A stretch of 64,000 nt of DNA, from NCBI GenBank assembly GCA_959019775.1, contig CAUEPS010000003.1, forward strand, positions 80,606 to 144,605, given 5' to 3'. Shown here one piece after another: positions 45,669-54,149 of this stretch. A program made the position numbers and the translations under genes. The stretch is from an uncultured Collinsella sp. (GTDB lineage Bacteria; Actinomycetota; Coriobacteriia; Coriobacteriales; Coriobacteriaceae). The notes below the pieces were generated by a model. It did no database searches, was not told the DNA's origin, and worked only from the letters and a program-made list of their open reading frames with translations. Every line of letters starts with the position of its first letter. The first letter of the stretch is position 1.

Positions 45669-46712
45669 TTAAGCATTGGTTTGGACGAAGCCACCGTCAA
45701 AAGCGTTGGCCTCGAGCACGCGGGCACAGCCGTTTACGACGTTATCGAGCGCCGTGGGGCTGACGTTGACCGAAACGCCGGTCTCGTCGCGCAGTCGCAC
45801 GTCGAGGCCGCGCAGCAGCGCACCGCCGCCGGTCAGCAGAATGCCGTAGTACATAAGGTCCGAGGCAAGATCGGGCGGCGTGGCGTCCAGAGCGTCCTTA
45901 ACGGCCTTGGCCATCTCGTCGAGCGGCTTGTTGAGCGCGCGACGAATCTCCTCGCTCTCGATGCGCACGGTCTTGGGCAGGCCCGTGATAACGTCGCGGC
46001 CGTTGACCTCGACGTCGAGCTCATCCTTGAGCGGCACGGCGGAGCCGACCTTGATCTTGATGTCCTCGGCCGTGCGCTCGCCGATAGCCAGGTTGTAGGC
46101 ATCGCGAACATGGGTGAGGATAGCCTGGTCGAACTCGTCGCCGGCAATGCGGATGGACTGCGACACGACAATACCGCCCATAGCGATAACGGCGACCTCG
46201 GTGGTGCCGCCGCCAATATCGATGACCATGGAGCCCGTGGGCTCCTCGACGGGTAGGTCGGCGCCGATGGCAGCCGCCATGGGCTCCTCGATCAGATAGG
46301 CCTGGCGAGCGCCGGCCTGGATCGTGGCCTCAAAGACGGCGCGCTTCTCGACCGACGTGACGCCGGAGGGAACGCAGACGACGACGCGCGGACGCGGAGT
46401 CCACGGATAGCGCTTCTCGGAAGCCTTGTCGATAAAGTAGCGAAGCATGGCCTCGGTGACATCGAAGTCGGCGATGACGCCGTCCTTAAGGGGACGAACG
46501 GCCACGATGTTGCCGGGCGTACGGCCGAGCATGCGCTTGGCCTCGATGCCGACTGCCAGGATGCGCTCATCGTTCTTGTCGATAGCGACAACGGAGGGCT
46601 CGCGGATGACGATGCCCTTGCCGCGCACGGAGACGAGCGTATTGGCGGTGCCGAGGTCGATGGCGAGATCGCCCGCATAGCTACCGAAGAACATATCCAT
46701 CAAAGAAAACAA
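45669..46712 (-). CDS. mreB: Rod shape-determining protein MreB
   Basis: MreB is the actin homologue that positions wall synthesis. Nucleotide-binding motifs are DLGTANTLV (about 18-26) and VIDIGGGTTEVAVI (about 165), with GGGALLRGLD near 310. The 347-residue length is standard. The start is TTG at 46712, because AGGAG lies 5 bases upstream; the ATG four codons later is too far from it. It heads mreB-mreC-mreD-mrdA-rodA. A rod shape is implied for the organism. Confidence 0.96.
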   Translation of the reverse strand: MFSLMDMFFGSYAGDLAIDLGTANTLVSVRGKGIVIREPSVVAIDKNDERILAVGIEAKRMLGRTPGNIVAVRPLKDGVIADFDVTEAMLRYFIDKASEKRYPWTPRPRVVVCVPSGVTSVEKRAVFEATIQAGARQAYLIEEPMAAAIGADLPVEEPTGSMVIDIGGGTTEVAVIAMGGIVVSQSIRIAGDEFDQAILTHVRDAYNLAIGERTAEDIKIKVGSAVPLKDELDVEVNGRDVITGLPKTVRIESEEIRRALNKPLDEMAKAVKDALDATPPDLASDLMYYGILLTGGGALLRGLDVRLRDETGVSVNVSPTALDNVVNGCARVLEANAFDGGFVQTNA

Positions 46713-46772
46713 CGCAACTCCTGATGTGTTGGATGATTGCTGGAAAACTACTAGCCCATCATACTAGCGCAA

Positions 46773-46805
46773 GCCCGGCACCTCACTTGCGGTGAAGCGC
46801 CGGGC
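46773..46805. repeat. 14-bp inverted repeat between the TPR gene and mreB
   Basis: Arms 46773-46786 and 46792-46805 pair over 14 positions with two G-U pairs and a 5-base loop. No T-run follows on either strand, so it is a weak terminator at best. On the minus strand a TATGAT (-10-like) lies just after it and could serve mreB, without a good -35. Confidence 0.6.
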
Positions 46806-46827
46806 AGAGCCAAATCTCATAAGGTCA

Positions 46828-48123
46828 CTACTGGTTGTCAGCGGCCGAGAAATCGATATCGAAGGAGGAAACGGCCCAACCGATATGGTTGTCGGAGCGC
46901 ACGAATTTAACGGTGTACTCCTGTTCGCCGCCCTTGGACAGCGAAGCCTTCACCTTGGCGGTGGTCTCGGTCATGGACTGATCCATACCCTCGATGGAGA
47001 CGGTGGCGCCCTGCGGGATCGAGGAGATGATCATCGCCTTGGCGTCCTCGGACAGGCTCGAGGCCAGGCAGGACTCGGCCTTGGCGGTATCGCCGTCGCC
47101 GGCAGCCTGGAACAGGTCGGTGATGACGGACTCCTGCGAGGGGTAGCCCATGCCGCGCGTATAAGCATAGCCAAGACCGCCGGCAGCGATCACGATGAGC
47201 AGAAGCAGTACCAGGAAGATCTTGAGACCCGTGTGGCGGTGGCGACGACGAACCTTGGCCTGCTTGCGGTCCTGCTGGACCATCTCGGACTCGGACAGCG
47301 TAAAGAAGCCGGTGTCAGAGGGGTCGGGCATAAACTGACCGGTCGCGCCCGTGGGATCGAGCGGGTCGACAGCGGGAGCGTCCATCGCGGGAGCCGGGGC
47401 CGTGGACATGGCCGTCTGGGCCGAAAGCGCGGCGAGCGAATCGTGCACGCGGGCAAGCTCGTCGGCCTGCTCGGGCGTGAGCTGGTAGATACCGTCGGCG
47501 GTAGCGGCGTTAAAGGCATCGAGCGCATCGGAGGGACGGCCGGCGGCGGAAAGCGCTTGGCCCATGCCGGCGTTGAGGGCGCGCGTATCGTCACGCGGGC
47601 CGGCAAAGTCGATAGCCGTGCGGTAGGTCTCAACGGCGTCCGCGGGGCGGCCGAGCTTGATGAAGCAGCGGCCCAGATCGCCGAGGGCGGCGGCAGGAGC
47701 CGGGTTGGCGCCGTCGATGGCAGCCTGACGGAAGGCAGTACCGGCGTTGGCAAAGTCGCCCGACTGGAACAGTGCGTTGCCCAGACCCAGGTAGGCCTTA
47801 AAAGGCGTGGCGTAGGAAGCGTCCTGGGTAGCTGCAGAGAACGCCTGGGCGGCCGTGGTGTAGTCGCCCACCGCGGCGAGTGCCTTGCCGCGGTTGGTGA
47901 GCAGGGCGCCGCGCTTGCCATAGGCGCCGTCGTTGAGGGCGGCGGCGTAGGCCTCGGCGGCCTCGGCGTACATGCCCAGATGCATCAGGGCGTTGCCGCG
48001 CAGGTGGTCGGCCTCACCCATGATCTCGTTGGGAGCCTTTGCCGCGCCAAGCATCTGGGCGGCAGCGGAAAAATCACCCGCGCGATAAGCGGCGCGGCCC
48101 TGTTGGATCAGCTGGCTATTCAA
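46828..48123 (-). CDS. TPR-repeat protein with a single transmembrane helix
   Basis: Residues 1-215 form about six tetratricopeptide-like repeats (AGDFSAAAQMLGAA, GMYAEAAEAYAAAL, GDYTTAAQAFSAAT, GDFANAGTAFRQAA, GRPADAVETYRTAI, GRPSDALDAFNAAT). A linker and a basic segment RKQAKVRRRHRH are followed by one transmembrane helix (about 302-325) and an outer domain of about 105 residues that looks like a DUF4878-type fold. TPRs would face the cytoplasm. The start is TTG at 48123 after AAAGGGG. It follows the cyclophilin gene by 11 bp; the function is unknown. Confidence 0.75.
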   Translation of the reverse strand: MNSQLIQQGRAAYRAGDFSAAAQMLGAAKAPNEIMGEADHLRGNALMHLGMYAEAAEAYAAALNDGAYGKRGALLTNRGKALAAVGDYTTAAQAFSAATQDASYATPFKAYLGLGNALFQSGDFANAGTAFRQAAIDGANPAPAAALGDLGRCFIKLGRPADAVETYRTAIDFAGPRDDTRALNAGMGQALSAAGRPSDALDAFNAATADGIYQLTPEQADELARVHDSLAALSAQTAMSTAPAPAMDAPAVDPLDPTGATGQFMPDPSDTGFFTLSESEMVQQDRKQAKVRRRHRHTGLKIFLVLLLLIVIAAGGLGYAYTRGMGYPSQESVITDLFQAAGDGDTAKAESCLASSLSEDAKAMIISSIPQGATVSIEGMDQSMTETTAKVKASLSKGGEQEYTVKFVRSDNHIGWAVSSFDIDFSAADNQ

Positions 48124-48134
48124 GGAAGTCCCCT

Positions 48135-48677
48135 TTACTCGTGAACGATCTCGACATGAACGATCTCGTCGCCGGCGCGCAGCTGCGAGATGACGTCGAG
48201 GCCCTCGACCGTGGTGCCAAAGACGGTATAGCCGGAGTCGAGGTTGTGCTGGGCACCCAGGCAGAAGTAGAACTGCGAGCCTGCGGAATCGGGATCCATG
48301 GAGCGGGCCATGGCAAGCGCGCCGTCAACATGGCTGTTGCGCGGATTGGTGGCAAACTCGCCCTTGATGCAGTAGCCGGGGCCGCCGGTACCGGGCATGC
48401 CGTCAGGACCCTCAAGGCCGGCAGCGACGTCGGCGCCGGACATATCGCGGGTATTGGGGTCGCCGCCCTGGATCACAAAGCCGGGCACATAGCGATGGAA
48501 CTTAAGGCCGTCATAGAAGCCCATCGTGGAAAGCTCGCAAAAGTTCGCCACATGGATGGGGGCGCCCTCACCGTCAAACTTGACCTTGATGGTACCCTTC
48601 GACGTCTCGATCACCGCGCACTCGTCACCGACGAGCTGGTACTCGGGCGTATAGAGCTCTTTCTTAAAACCAAACAT
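48135..48677 (-). CDS. Cyclophilin-type peptidyl-prolyl cis-trans isomerase
   Basis: The 180-residue protein has the cyclophilin core: GFYDGLKFHRYVPGFVIQGGDPNTRD (catalytic Arg in FHR), GYCIKGEFATNPRNSHVDGALAMARSMDPDSAGSQFYFCLG, and YTVFGTTVEGLDVI. There is no signal peptide, so it should act in the cytoplasm. The ATG at 48677 follows AAGGA by 6 bases; the frame upstream to 48746 is leader containing the promoter. It probably leads a two-gene unit with the TPR protein. Confidence 0.95.
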   Translation of the reverse strand: MFGFKKELYTPEYQLVGDECAVIETSKGTIKVKFDGEGAPIHVANFCELSTMGFYDGLKFHRYVPGFVIQGGDPNTRDMSGADVAAGLEGPDGMPGTGGPGYCIKGEFATNPRNSHVDGALAMARSMDPDSAGSQFYFCLGAQHNLDSGYTVFGTTVEGLDVISQLRAGDEIVHVEIVHE

Positions 48678-48716
48678 GTGGTTCCTTCCTCGTGCGTTTA
48701 AAGCATATTTGTACGA

Positions 48717-48746
48717 ATTGTAGCAATAAGCACGGGCTTCCATCAA
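48717..48746 (-). promoter_or_regulatory. Candidate promoter of the cyclophilin-TPR unit
   Basis: On the minus strand, TTGATG (48741-48746), an 18-base spacer and TACAAT (48717-48722). Predicted leader is about 30 bases. Confidence 0.55.
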
Positions 48747-48782
48747 TTGCGCACGCAGGTTATGCCGCCGGAGGGCAACAAA

Positions 48783-49937
48783 TTACGAACGCTGCTGCGG
48801 CCTCCAGGCGCTCACGTTGGCGTCGTACTGGTTAAGCGCGCTGTTGCCGCCCTGTGCGATGGGCGCCAGGATCTCGCTCTGACGAGCGCTTAGCGACTCG
48901 CCGTCGGGAATGGACAGCGAGATATCCCAGCTCTGGCAGATCACGTCGACACGCTCGTACATCCACTGGGCAAGTTGCTTTAGATGATCGATGTCCTCCG
49001 CATAGACCGTGTCGTCCTGAACCTTGAGGTTGTTGAGCTCATCCTGGGTCTTTTTAATCTGATCGCGCAGAGCATAGGCGCTCTGCGACAGCTCCTGGCG
49101 GGTGGAGAGCGGTGTGCGCAGATAGCCGTTATTAAACGAATCGATGACCTCGCCGATCTGGTCATCGTCGCTGTACGACACGATGGTCTGGTACAGGCCG
49201 TCGAGCCTGGTGTAGAGCTGGTCGTCGGTTAAGACGGTCTCCTCCTGAACAACCTCGGACGCATCCTCTTGCTTGGGCTCTTTGTCGGTGGCCTCGCCCT
49301 TTTGGCGCGACGGGAAGGTGGTTTTGGCTGCCTGGCCAAACTGGTCGTAGAAGCCGGGCATGACGCCCATGGGATCGGCAGTCACAAACCAATAGGCACC
49401 ACCGCACACGGCGGCGAGCACCGCGATGACGATGAGCGGTTTGGGGATATGGCGCTTGTGCTTGTGATAGGCATCCTCGTCGGGATGGACCTTGCGCTTG
49501 GGCTTTTGCTTTTTAGGCTGGGCATCATCGCGCAGGGACACCGGCGTGGGGATATCCACCTTGGGGATGCCAAAGTCCTTATCGAAGGCAGGCAGCACGC
49601 AGGTCTCGTTGGGGTCGGCTGCGTCGGAGAGCACCGCGGCGGCAGATGCCGGCGCGTGGGGCACCTCGGTATCGATCTGCTCCTGCGTCAGGCGCGGAAA
49701 GCCGGCCGTACGCCCTGCGGCCAGGTCGGATGCGGCCGCGTCCTCGGAAAGGATGCCCGGCGCGGGGCGTCCACACTTGGGACAGGTACGGTCATGCGGG
49801 GACAGACGGGCGCCGCAACCGTCGCAGAACACGAACTCGGTATGCTCGGGGCCATCGCCCGGACCAACGTATGCGTTGCAATAGGGGCAGAACGAGGCGC
49901 CGTCCTCGATGGTCTTTAGGCAATGCGGGCAGATCAC
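48783..49937 (-). CDS. Zinc-ribbon membrane protein of unknown function
   Basis: Two zinc-ribbon units lie at the N-terminus (CPHC...CPYC and CDGC...CPKC). A disordered region of about 100 residues, a Lys/His-rich stretch (KKQKPKRKVHPDEDAYHKHKRH) and one transmembrane helix (about 168-187) follow. The outer part of about 195 residues is mostly helical and acidic (TDDQLYTRLDGLYQTIVSYSDDDQIGEVIDSF...). I chose the GTG at 49937 because AGAGG is 5 bases upstream and the protein then starts directly at the zinc ribbon; a TTG seven codons earlier is possible. No enzyme motif is seen. Confidence 0.75.
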   Translation of the reverse strand: MICPHCLKTIEDGASFCPYCNAYVGPGDGPEHTEFVFCDGCGARLSPHDRTCPKCGRPAPGILSEDAAASDLAAGRTAGFPRLTQEQIDTEVPHAPASAAAVLSDAADPNETCVLPAFDKDFGIPKVDIPTPVSLRDDAQPKKQKPKRKVHPDEDAYHKHKRHIPKPLIVIAVLAAVCGGAYWFVTADPMGVMPGFYDQFGQAAKTTFPSRQKGEATDKEPKQEDASEVVQEETVLTDDQLYTRLDGLYQTIVSYSDDDQIGEVIDSFNNGYLRTPLSTRQELSQSAYALRDQIKKTQDELNNLKVQDDTVYAEDIDHLKQLAQWMYERVDVICQSWDISLSIPDGESLSARQSEILAPIAQGGNSALNQYDANVSAWRPQQRS

Positions 49938-50041
49938 GGCATCCTCTTTCCGAAGCAATTCATACAGTCGAGGTTAGAGCATAGCATCGCCACGCCCACA
50001 CAGAAGCAAGGCACCAATTAAACATCGCCGGGTAGCCGTAA

Positions 50042-52765
50042 CTACTTCTTCTTTTTGCTCGGCATCGAGACTTTAATGCCCTGGGCGGACTTGGTTACAC
50101 GCGAGCGCTTGGCGCCCGCGCTCTTCTTTTTATTGGGTTGGGCCTTTTCCACGCCCTCGAGCGCGCGAACCTCGGCATCGCGGGCGGAGCGCTCCTCGCG
50201 GCGCTGCGCCATATCGGCGGCAACGCGCTTGGCAAAACGCCCGGCAGTCGAGCCCGTCGAGCTCACCTTGACGCCACCGCGACCCAGACGCACGCGCACG
50301 CCGCGACCAAAGCCGGTGGCCGCATGACGGCGATGCGGCTTAAGCGAATCCGTCATCGTGGCGAGCTTAAAGAACACCGAGCAGGTAATGACAACGATAC
50401 CCGTCAAGATAATCATTTGGCTCATCGACAGGTTGGCAATGGACAGCAGCTCCGGGAACCCGATAACACCCGTCAAAATGCCGGCGACGACAAACACGAA
50501 GAGCACCACACGCAAGGGGGTGAGCGGCTGCGAGATACGCCAGATGAGGCTAACGCTCGCCGCGCACGACGTGAGCAGGCACATGGTGGAAAGCGTGAGC
50601 TGGCTAAAGCCAAACACGCGCGCCACAAAGATATCGAGCGCCGCGGCTAAAATGACCGCCAGCGAGGCAGGCAACGCACGCTTAAGCACGTTGGTCAAGA
50701 ACGACCCCTTCACGCGGGCGTTGTTGGGCTCCAAGCCCAACACAAAGCCCGGCGCACCGATGCAGAAGAAGTTGATGAGCGTCATCTGAATGGGCTCGAA
50801 GGGATACGGCGGCAGCGCGATGCACAGCGCCGCCAGGCCCATCGAGAACAGAGTCTTGGTCAGAAAGAGCGCGGCAGAGCGCTGCAGGTTATTGATAGAA
50901 CGACGGCCCTCGGCCACCACAGCGGGCATCGAGGCAAAGTCGTTATCGACGAGTACGATCTCGGCCACATTGCGCGCGGCATCGGAGCCGGCGGCCATCG
51001 CCACGGAGCAGTCGGCCTCCTTGAGCGCCAGAACGTCGTTGACGCCGTCGCCCGTCATGGCCACGGTGTGCCCGCGGCGTTTGAGCGCCTGTACGAGTTC
51101 GCGCTTCTGCTGCGGCGTCACACGCCCAAAAACGTGATAGCGGTCCACAGCCGCATCAATCTTGGACGGCGTATCGAGCGTCGTAGCGTCGACGTAGGCA
51201 TCGGCGCCCGGCACGCCCACCACGCGCGCGATCGACGACACCGTACGCGGGTCGTCGCCGCTGATCACGTTGAGGGTCACACCCTGCTCGTTAAAGTAAC
51301 CGATAGTCTCGGCTGCCGAGGTACGAATCTCGTCACGAATAGTCACAAAACCCACGGGCTCGGCCTCGCCCACCATATCGCCATCGGGTGAAAAGCCGTC
51401 CACGCGCGCCACCACAAGTACGCGGCAGGTATCGGCAAGCTCGGCCACACGATTCTCAACCTGAGCAAATGCGCGATCAGAGAGCACAAACTGCGCGGCG
51501 CCCATCACATAGGAGCCCTGCGCAAACGACGCGCCGCTCCACTTTTTTGACGACGAGAACGGAATGACCGACAGCGGCTCGGACACCTCGACCGGACGAT
51601 CGGCGTAGTAGTTGAGCAGCGCCTGGCAGGTCTCGTTGGCATCTGCCGAGGTCGCACGTGCTACGTTGGCGAGCGCAAAGTCGAGCACCGTGGTCTCGAC
51701 GGGGACAGCCGCCTCGTCCGAGTCCGCGCCAAAGCCAACACCCTCAACAGGCAGCGGGTAGGTGCCCTCGACCTCCATACGGCCCGAGGTGATGGTGCCC
51801 GTCTTGTCCAGGCACAAAACGTCGACGCGCGCGAGCGTCTCGATGCAGTAGAGCTGCTGTGCCAGCACCTTGCGACGCGCTAGACGCACCGTGGCAATCG
51901 CGAGCACCGACGAGGTCAGCAGCACCAGGCCCTGCGGAATCATGCCCAGCAGGGCACCCACCGTGGAAAGCAGCGCCGAAGAAGGCACACGACCGGCCAG
52001 CAGCTCGGAGAAGCACCAGGAAAGCGCGCTATCGCCCGGGGTTCCCGCGGCATCCCACAGCTCGCTCACACTCGAGGCAAAGAGTGCCAGACCAAGCGGA
52101 ATCATAATAATGCTCGCGAACCGCACGATGGCGTTGAGCGCGTTCATGATCTCGGAATTGACCTTTTTGACGTACTTGGCCTCGTTGTTGATCTTTGCCA
52201 CGTAGTTATCGGCGCCGACATGGATCACACGGGCGCGCAGCAGGCCCGAGTCGATAAAGCTGCCGCTCATGAGCTCGGAGCCTGGTTGTTTCTTAATGAG
52301 GTCACTCTCGCCCGTCAGTAGGCTCTCGTTGACGAGTGCCTCGCCCGACACTACCACGGCGTCGGCGGGAATCTGGTCACCGCGCCCCAGGCGAATGATG
52401 TCGTCGAGCACGATCTGGTCCAGGTCGAGCTCCACCTCGGCGCCGTCGCGCACCGCGATGGCCTTCTTAGAGGTGAGCAGCGTAAGCTTGTCGACCATCC
52501 GCTTGGAACGCATGGACTGAATGACGCCAATTGCCGTGTTCAAGAACACCACGAACAGGAACGTCAGGTTCTTAAACGAACCGGTCAGCAACACCAAAAT
52601 CGCCAAGACCACGTTGATCAAGTTAAACAGCGTGCAGAGGTTCTCGATGATGAGCTCTTTGACCGACTTAGTCTTGAGCTCCATGTTGCGGTTGATCTTA
52701 CCAGCGACGATGCGCTCCTCGACCTCGGCGGTCGAGAGTCCGCGCTCGATATCCGTTGCTGCCAT
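50042..52765 (-). CDS. P-type cation-transporting ATPase, CtpE-like
   Basis: This P-type ion pump shows the actuator motif LLTGESD (near 175), the phosphorylation motif LDKTGTITSG (near 330), the ATP-domain region and the hinge TGDGVNDVLALKEADCSVAM (near 605), with about ten transmembrane helices. The M4 segment GMIPQGLVLLTSSVLAIATVRLARRKVL resembles the CtpE group, for which calcium transport has been proposed; the ion here is not decided by sequence. The C-terminal about 95 residues after the last helix are very basic (runs of Lys/Arg, ending KKKK), which is unusual. The start is uncertain: ATGs at 52780, 52777 and 52765 all have weak ribosome sites. Confidence 0.92.
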   Translation of the reverse strand: MAATDIERGLSTAEVEERIVAGKINRNMELKTKSVKELIIENLCTLFNLINVVLAILVLLTGSFKNLTFLFVVFLNTAIGVIQSMRSKRMVDKLTLLTSKKAIAVRDGAEVELDLDQIVLDDIIRLGRGDQIPADAVVVSGEALVNESLLTGESDLIKKQPGSELMSGSFIDSGLLRARVIHVGADNYVAKINNEAKYVKKVNSEIMNALNAIVRFASIIMIPLGLALFASSVSELWDAAGTPGDSALSWCFSELLAGRVPSSALLSTVGALLGMIPQGLVLLTSSVLAIATVRLARRKVLAQQLYCIETLARVDVLCLDKTGTITSGRMEVEGTYPLPVEGVGFGADSDEAAVPVETTVLDFALANVARATSADANETCQALLNYYADRPVEVSEPLSVIPFSSSKKWSGASFAQGSYVMGAAQFVLSDRAFAQVENRVAELADTCRVLVVARVDGFSPDGDMVGEAEPVGFVTIRDEIRTSAAETIGYFNEQGVTLNVISGDDPRTVSSIARVVGVPGADAYVDATTLDTPSKIDAAVDRYHVFGRVTPQQKRELVQALKRRGHTVAMTGDGVNDVLALKEADCSVAMAAGSDAARNVAEIVLVDNDFASMPAVVAEGRRSINNLQRSAALFLTKTLFSMGLAALCIALPPYPFEPIQMTLINFFCIGAPGFVLGLEPNNARVKGSFLTNVLKRALPASLAVILAAALDIFVARVFGFSQLTLSTMCLLTSCAASVSLIWRISQPLTPLRVVLFVFVVAGILTGVIGFPELLSIANLSMSQMIILTGIVVITCSVFFKLATMTDSLKPHRRHAATGFGRGVRVRLGRGGVKVSSTGSTAGRFAKRVAADMAQRREERSARDAEVRALEGVEKAQPNKKKSAGAKRSRVTKSAQGIKVSMPSKKKK

Positions 52766-52793
52766 ACCACGTCCCATCATGTCGCGTCGGTAT

Positions 52794-52829
52794 AAGAAAA
52801 CCGCCCGGACCATGCGAGGTTCGGACGGT
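52794..52829 (-). terminator. Intrinsic terminator after tRNA-Arg
   Basis: A 12-position stem with G-U pairs (52800-52811 with 52818-52829) and a 7-base loop are followed on the minus strand by TTTTCTTAT. It ends the tRNA transcript just before the P-type ATPase gene. Confidence 0.8.
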
Positions 52830-52840
52830 CTTACGTTCGA

Positions 52841-52917
52841 TGGTGCCCCATGTTGGATTCGAACCAACGGCCTTCTGCTCCGGAGGCAGACGCTCTAATC
52901 CCCTGAGCTAATAGGGC
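52841..52917 (-). tRNA. tRNA-Arg (anticodon CCG)
   Basis: On the minus strand the sequence folds as a full cloverleaf: a 7-bp acceptor with one G-U pair, TAGCTC D-arm start, an anticodon stem with loop CTCCGGA (anticodon CCG, reads CGG), the T-arm GGTTCGAATCC, discriminator A, and an encoded CCA end. CGG is expected to be used often in this high-GC genome. Confidence 0.97.
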
Positions 52918-52928
52918 GAACGGTAGGC

Positions 52929-52958
52929 ATTATACCCAAGTGCGCCACGGGCTAACAA
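52929..52958 (-). promoter_or_regulatory. Promoter of tRNA-Arg
   Basis: On the minus strand, TTGTTA (52953-52958), an 18-base spacer and a perfect TATAAT (52929-52934). The predicted start is only a few bases before the mature tRNA 5' end at 52917. Confidence 0.7.
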
Positions 52959-53037
52959 AATAATAGAAAAAGCTTTGCAATTACGTGGGAGACGCGCCGC
53001 GACGGCGCGCTTTAGGAGGCAAAAGCGAGTCAGATAG

Positions 53038-53087
53038 TATAAACTCTCATGCACCATATAATACGGCTCGCGATGCGGGCCGTTTTT
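53038..53087 (+). promoter_or_regulatory. Aro cluster promoter region with an early terminator-like hairpin
   Basis: Two -10-like boxes are present: TATAAA (53038-53043) and TATAAT (53057-53062), both with poor -35 boxes. Right after the second, an 8-bp stem (53063-53070 with 53076-53083) is followed by TTTTT (53083-53087), 34 bases before the DAHP synthase ATG. A transcript begun at the first box would carry the whole hairpin, so this could be an attenuator; one begun at the second would start inside it and escape. A GC hairpin at 52993-53009 lies upstream. Confidence 0.5.
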
Positions 53088-53120
53088 GCAAGGGCTATTC
53101 ATCGAGGTGAGAGGCACACC

Positions 53121-54146
53121 ATGATTGCGATTTTAAAGCAGAGCGCCAGCGACGAGGCCGTAAGCCACATTGTTAGCTGGATCGAGAAAAAGGGACTCAA
53201 GACCGATGTCTCGCGCGGCGAGAACGAGACCATCATCGGCCTGGTGGGCGACACGACCAAGATCGACCCGTTCCTGCTCGAATCCATGGACGTCGTCGAG
53301 CGCGTGCAGCGCGTCTCCGAGCCGTTCAAGCGCGCCAACCGCAAGTTCCACCCCGAGGACTCCGTCATCGACTGCGGCCACGGCGTCAAGATCGGCGGCG
53401 ACCAGTTCCAGGTCATCGCCGGCCCGTGCTCCGTCGAGGGCGAGAACCTCATCCGCATCGCCCGCCGCGTGAAGGCCGCCGGCGCCACGATGCTGCGCGG
53501 CGGCGCCTACAAGCCCCGCACCTCCCCGTACGCCTACCAGGGCATGGGTCCCGCCGGCCTGGACCTACTGTGCGAGGCATCCGCCGAGCTCGACATGCCG
53601 ATCGTCACCGAGATCATGGACCCGCGCGACGTGCAGGTCTTCCTCGACAAGAAGATCGACGTCATGCAGATTGGCGCTCGCAACGCCCAGAACTTCCCCC
53701 TGCTCAAGGAGGTCGGCAAGACCCAGACCCCGATCCTGCTCAAGCGCGGCATGTCAGGCACCGTCGACGAGTTGCTTATGGCAGCCGAGTACATCATGAG
53801 CGAGGGCAACGACAACGTCATCCTGTGCGAGCGCGGCATCCGCACCTTCGAGACACGCACCCGCAACACCTTCGACCTCAACGCCGTGCCGGTGCTGCAC
53901 CACCTGTCGCACCTGCCCGTCGTCGCCGACCCCAGCCACGCCACCGGTTACACCCGCTATGTTGAGCCCATGGCGCTCGCCGCGACCGCCTGCGGCGCCA
54001 ACGGTCTGGAGATCGAGGTCCACGACGACCCGAGCCACGCTTGGTCCGACGGTGCTCAGGCCCTCACTCCCGACCAGTTCGACGACACCATGCGCCGCAT
54101 CCGCGCCATCCGCGAGGTCGTCTGCCAAGAGACCGTTCAGGAGTAG
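53121..54146 (+). CDS. aroF: 3-deoxy-7-phosphoheptulonate (DAHP) synthase
   Basis: The first shikimate-pathway enzyme condenses PEP with erythrose 4-phosphate. The 341 residues have an N-terminal ferredoxin-like regulatory domain (about 1-70) and a type I-beta barrel: FQVIAGPCSVE, RGGAYKPRTSPYAYQG (PEP-binding Lys-Pro-Arg), QIGARNAQNFPLLKEVG, LLKRGMSGTV, ILCERGIRTFE, PVVADPSHATG. The small N-terminal domain suggests Phe/Tyr or prephenate feedback. The ATG at 53121 follows GAGAGG. It heads the aro cluster. Confidence 0.95.
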   Translation: MIAILKQSASDEAVSHIVSWIEKKGLKTDVSRGENETIIGLVGDTTKIDPFLLESMDVVERVQRVSEPFKRANRKFHPEDSVIDCGHGVKIGGDQFQVIAGPCSVEGENLIRIARRVKAAGATMLRGGAYKPRTSPYAYQGMGPAGLDLLCEASAELDMPIVTEIMDPRDVQVFLDKKIDVMQIGARNAQNFPLLKEVGKTQTPILLKRGMSGTVDELLMAAEYIMSEGNDNVILCERGIRTFETRTRNTFDLNAVPVLHHLSHLPVVADPSHATGYTRYVEPMALAATACGANGLEIEVHDDPSHAWSDGAQALTPDQFDDTMRRIRAIREVVCQETVQE

Positions 54147-54149
54147 GCC

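Noticed and set aside
53049..53120. Leader peptide controlling the aro cluster
   Set aside because: The short in-frame extension has no run of Phe, Tyr or Trp codons and continues directly into the DAHP synthase frame.
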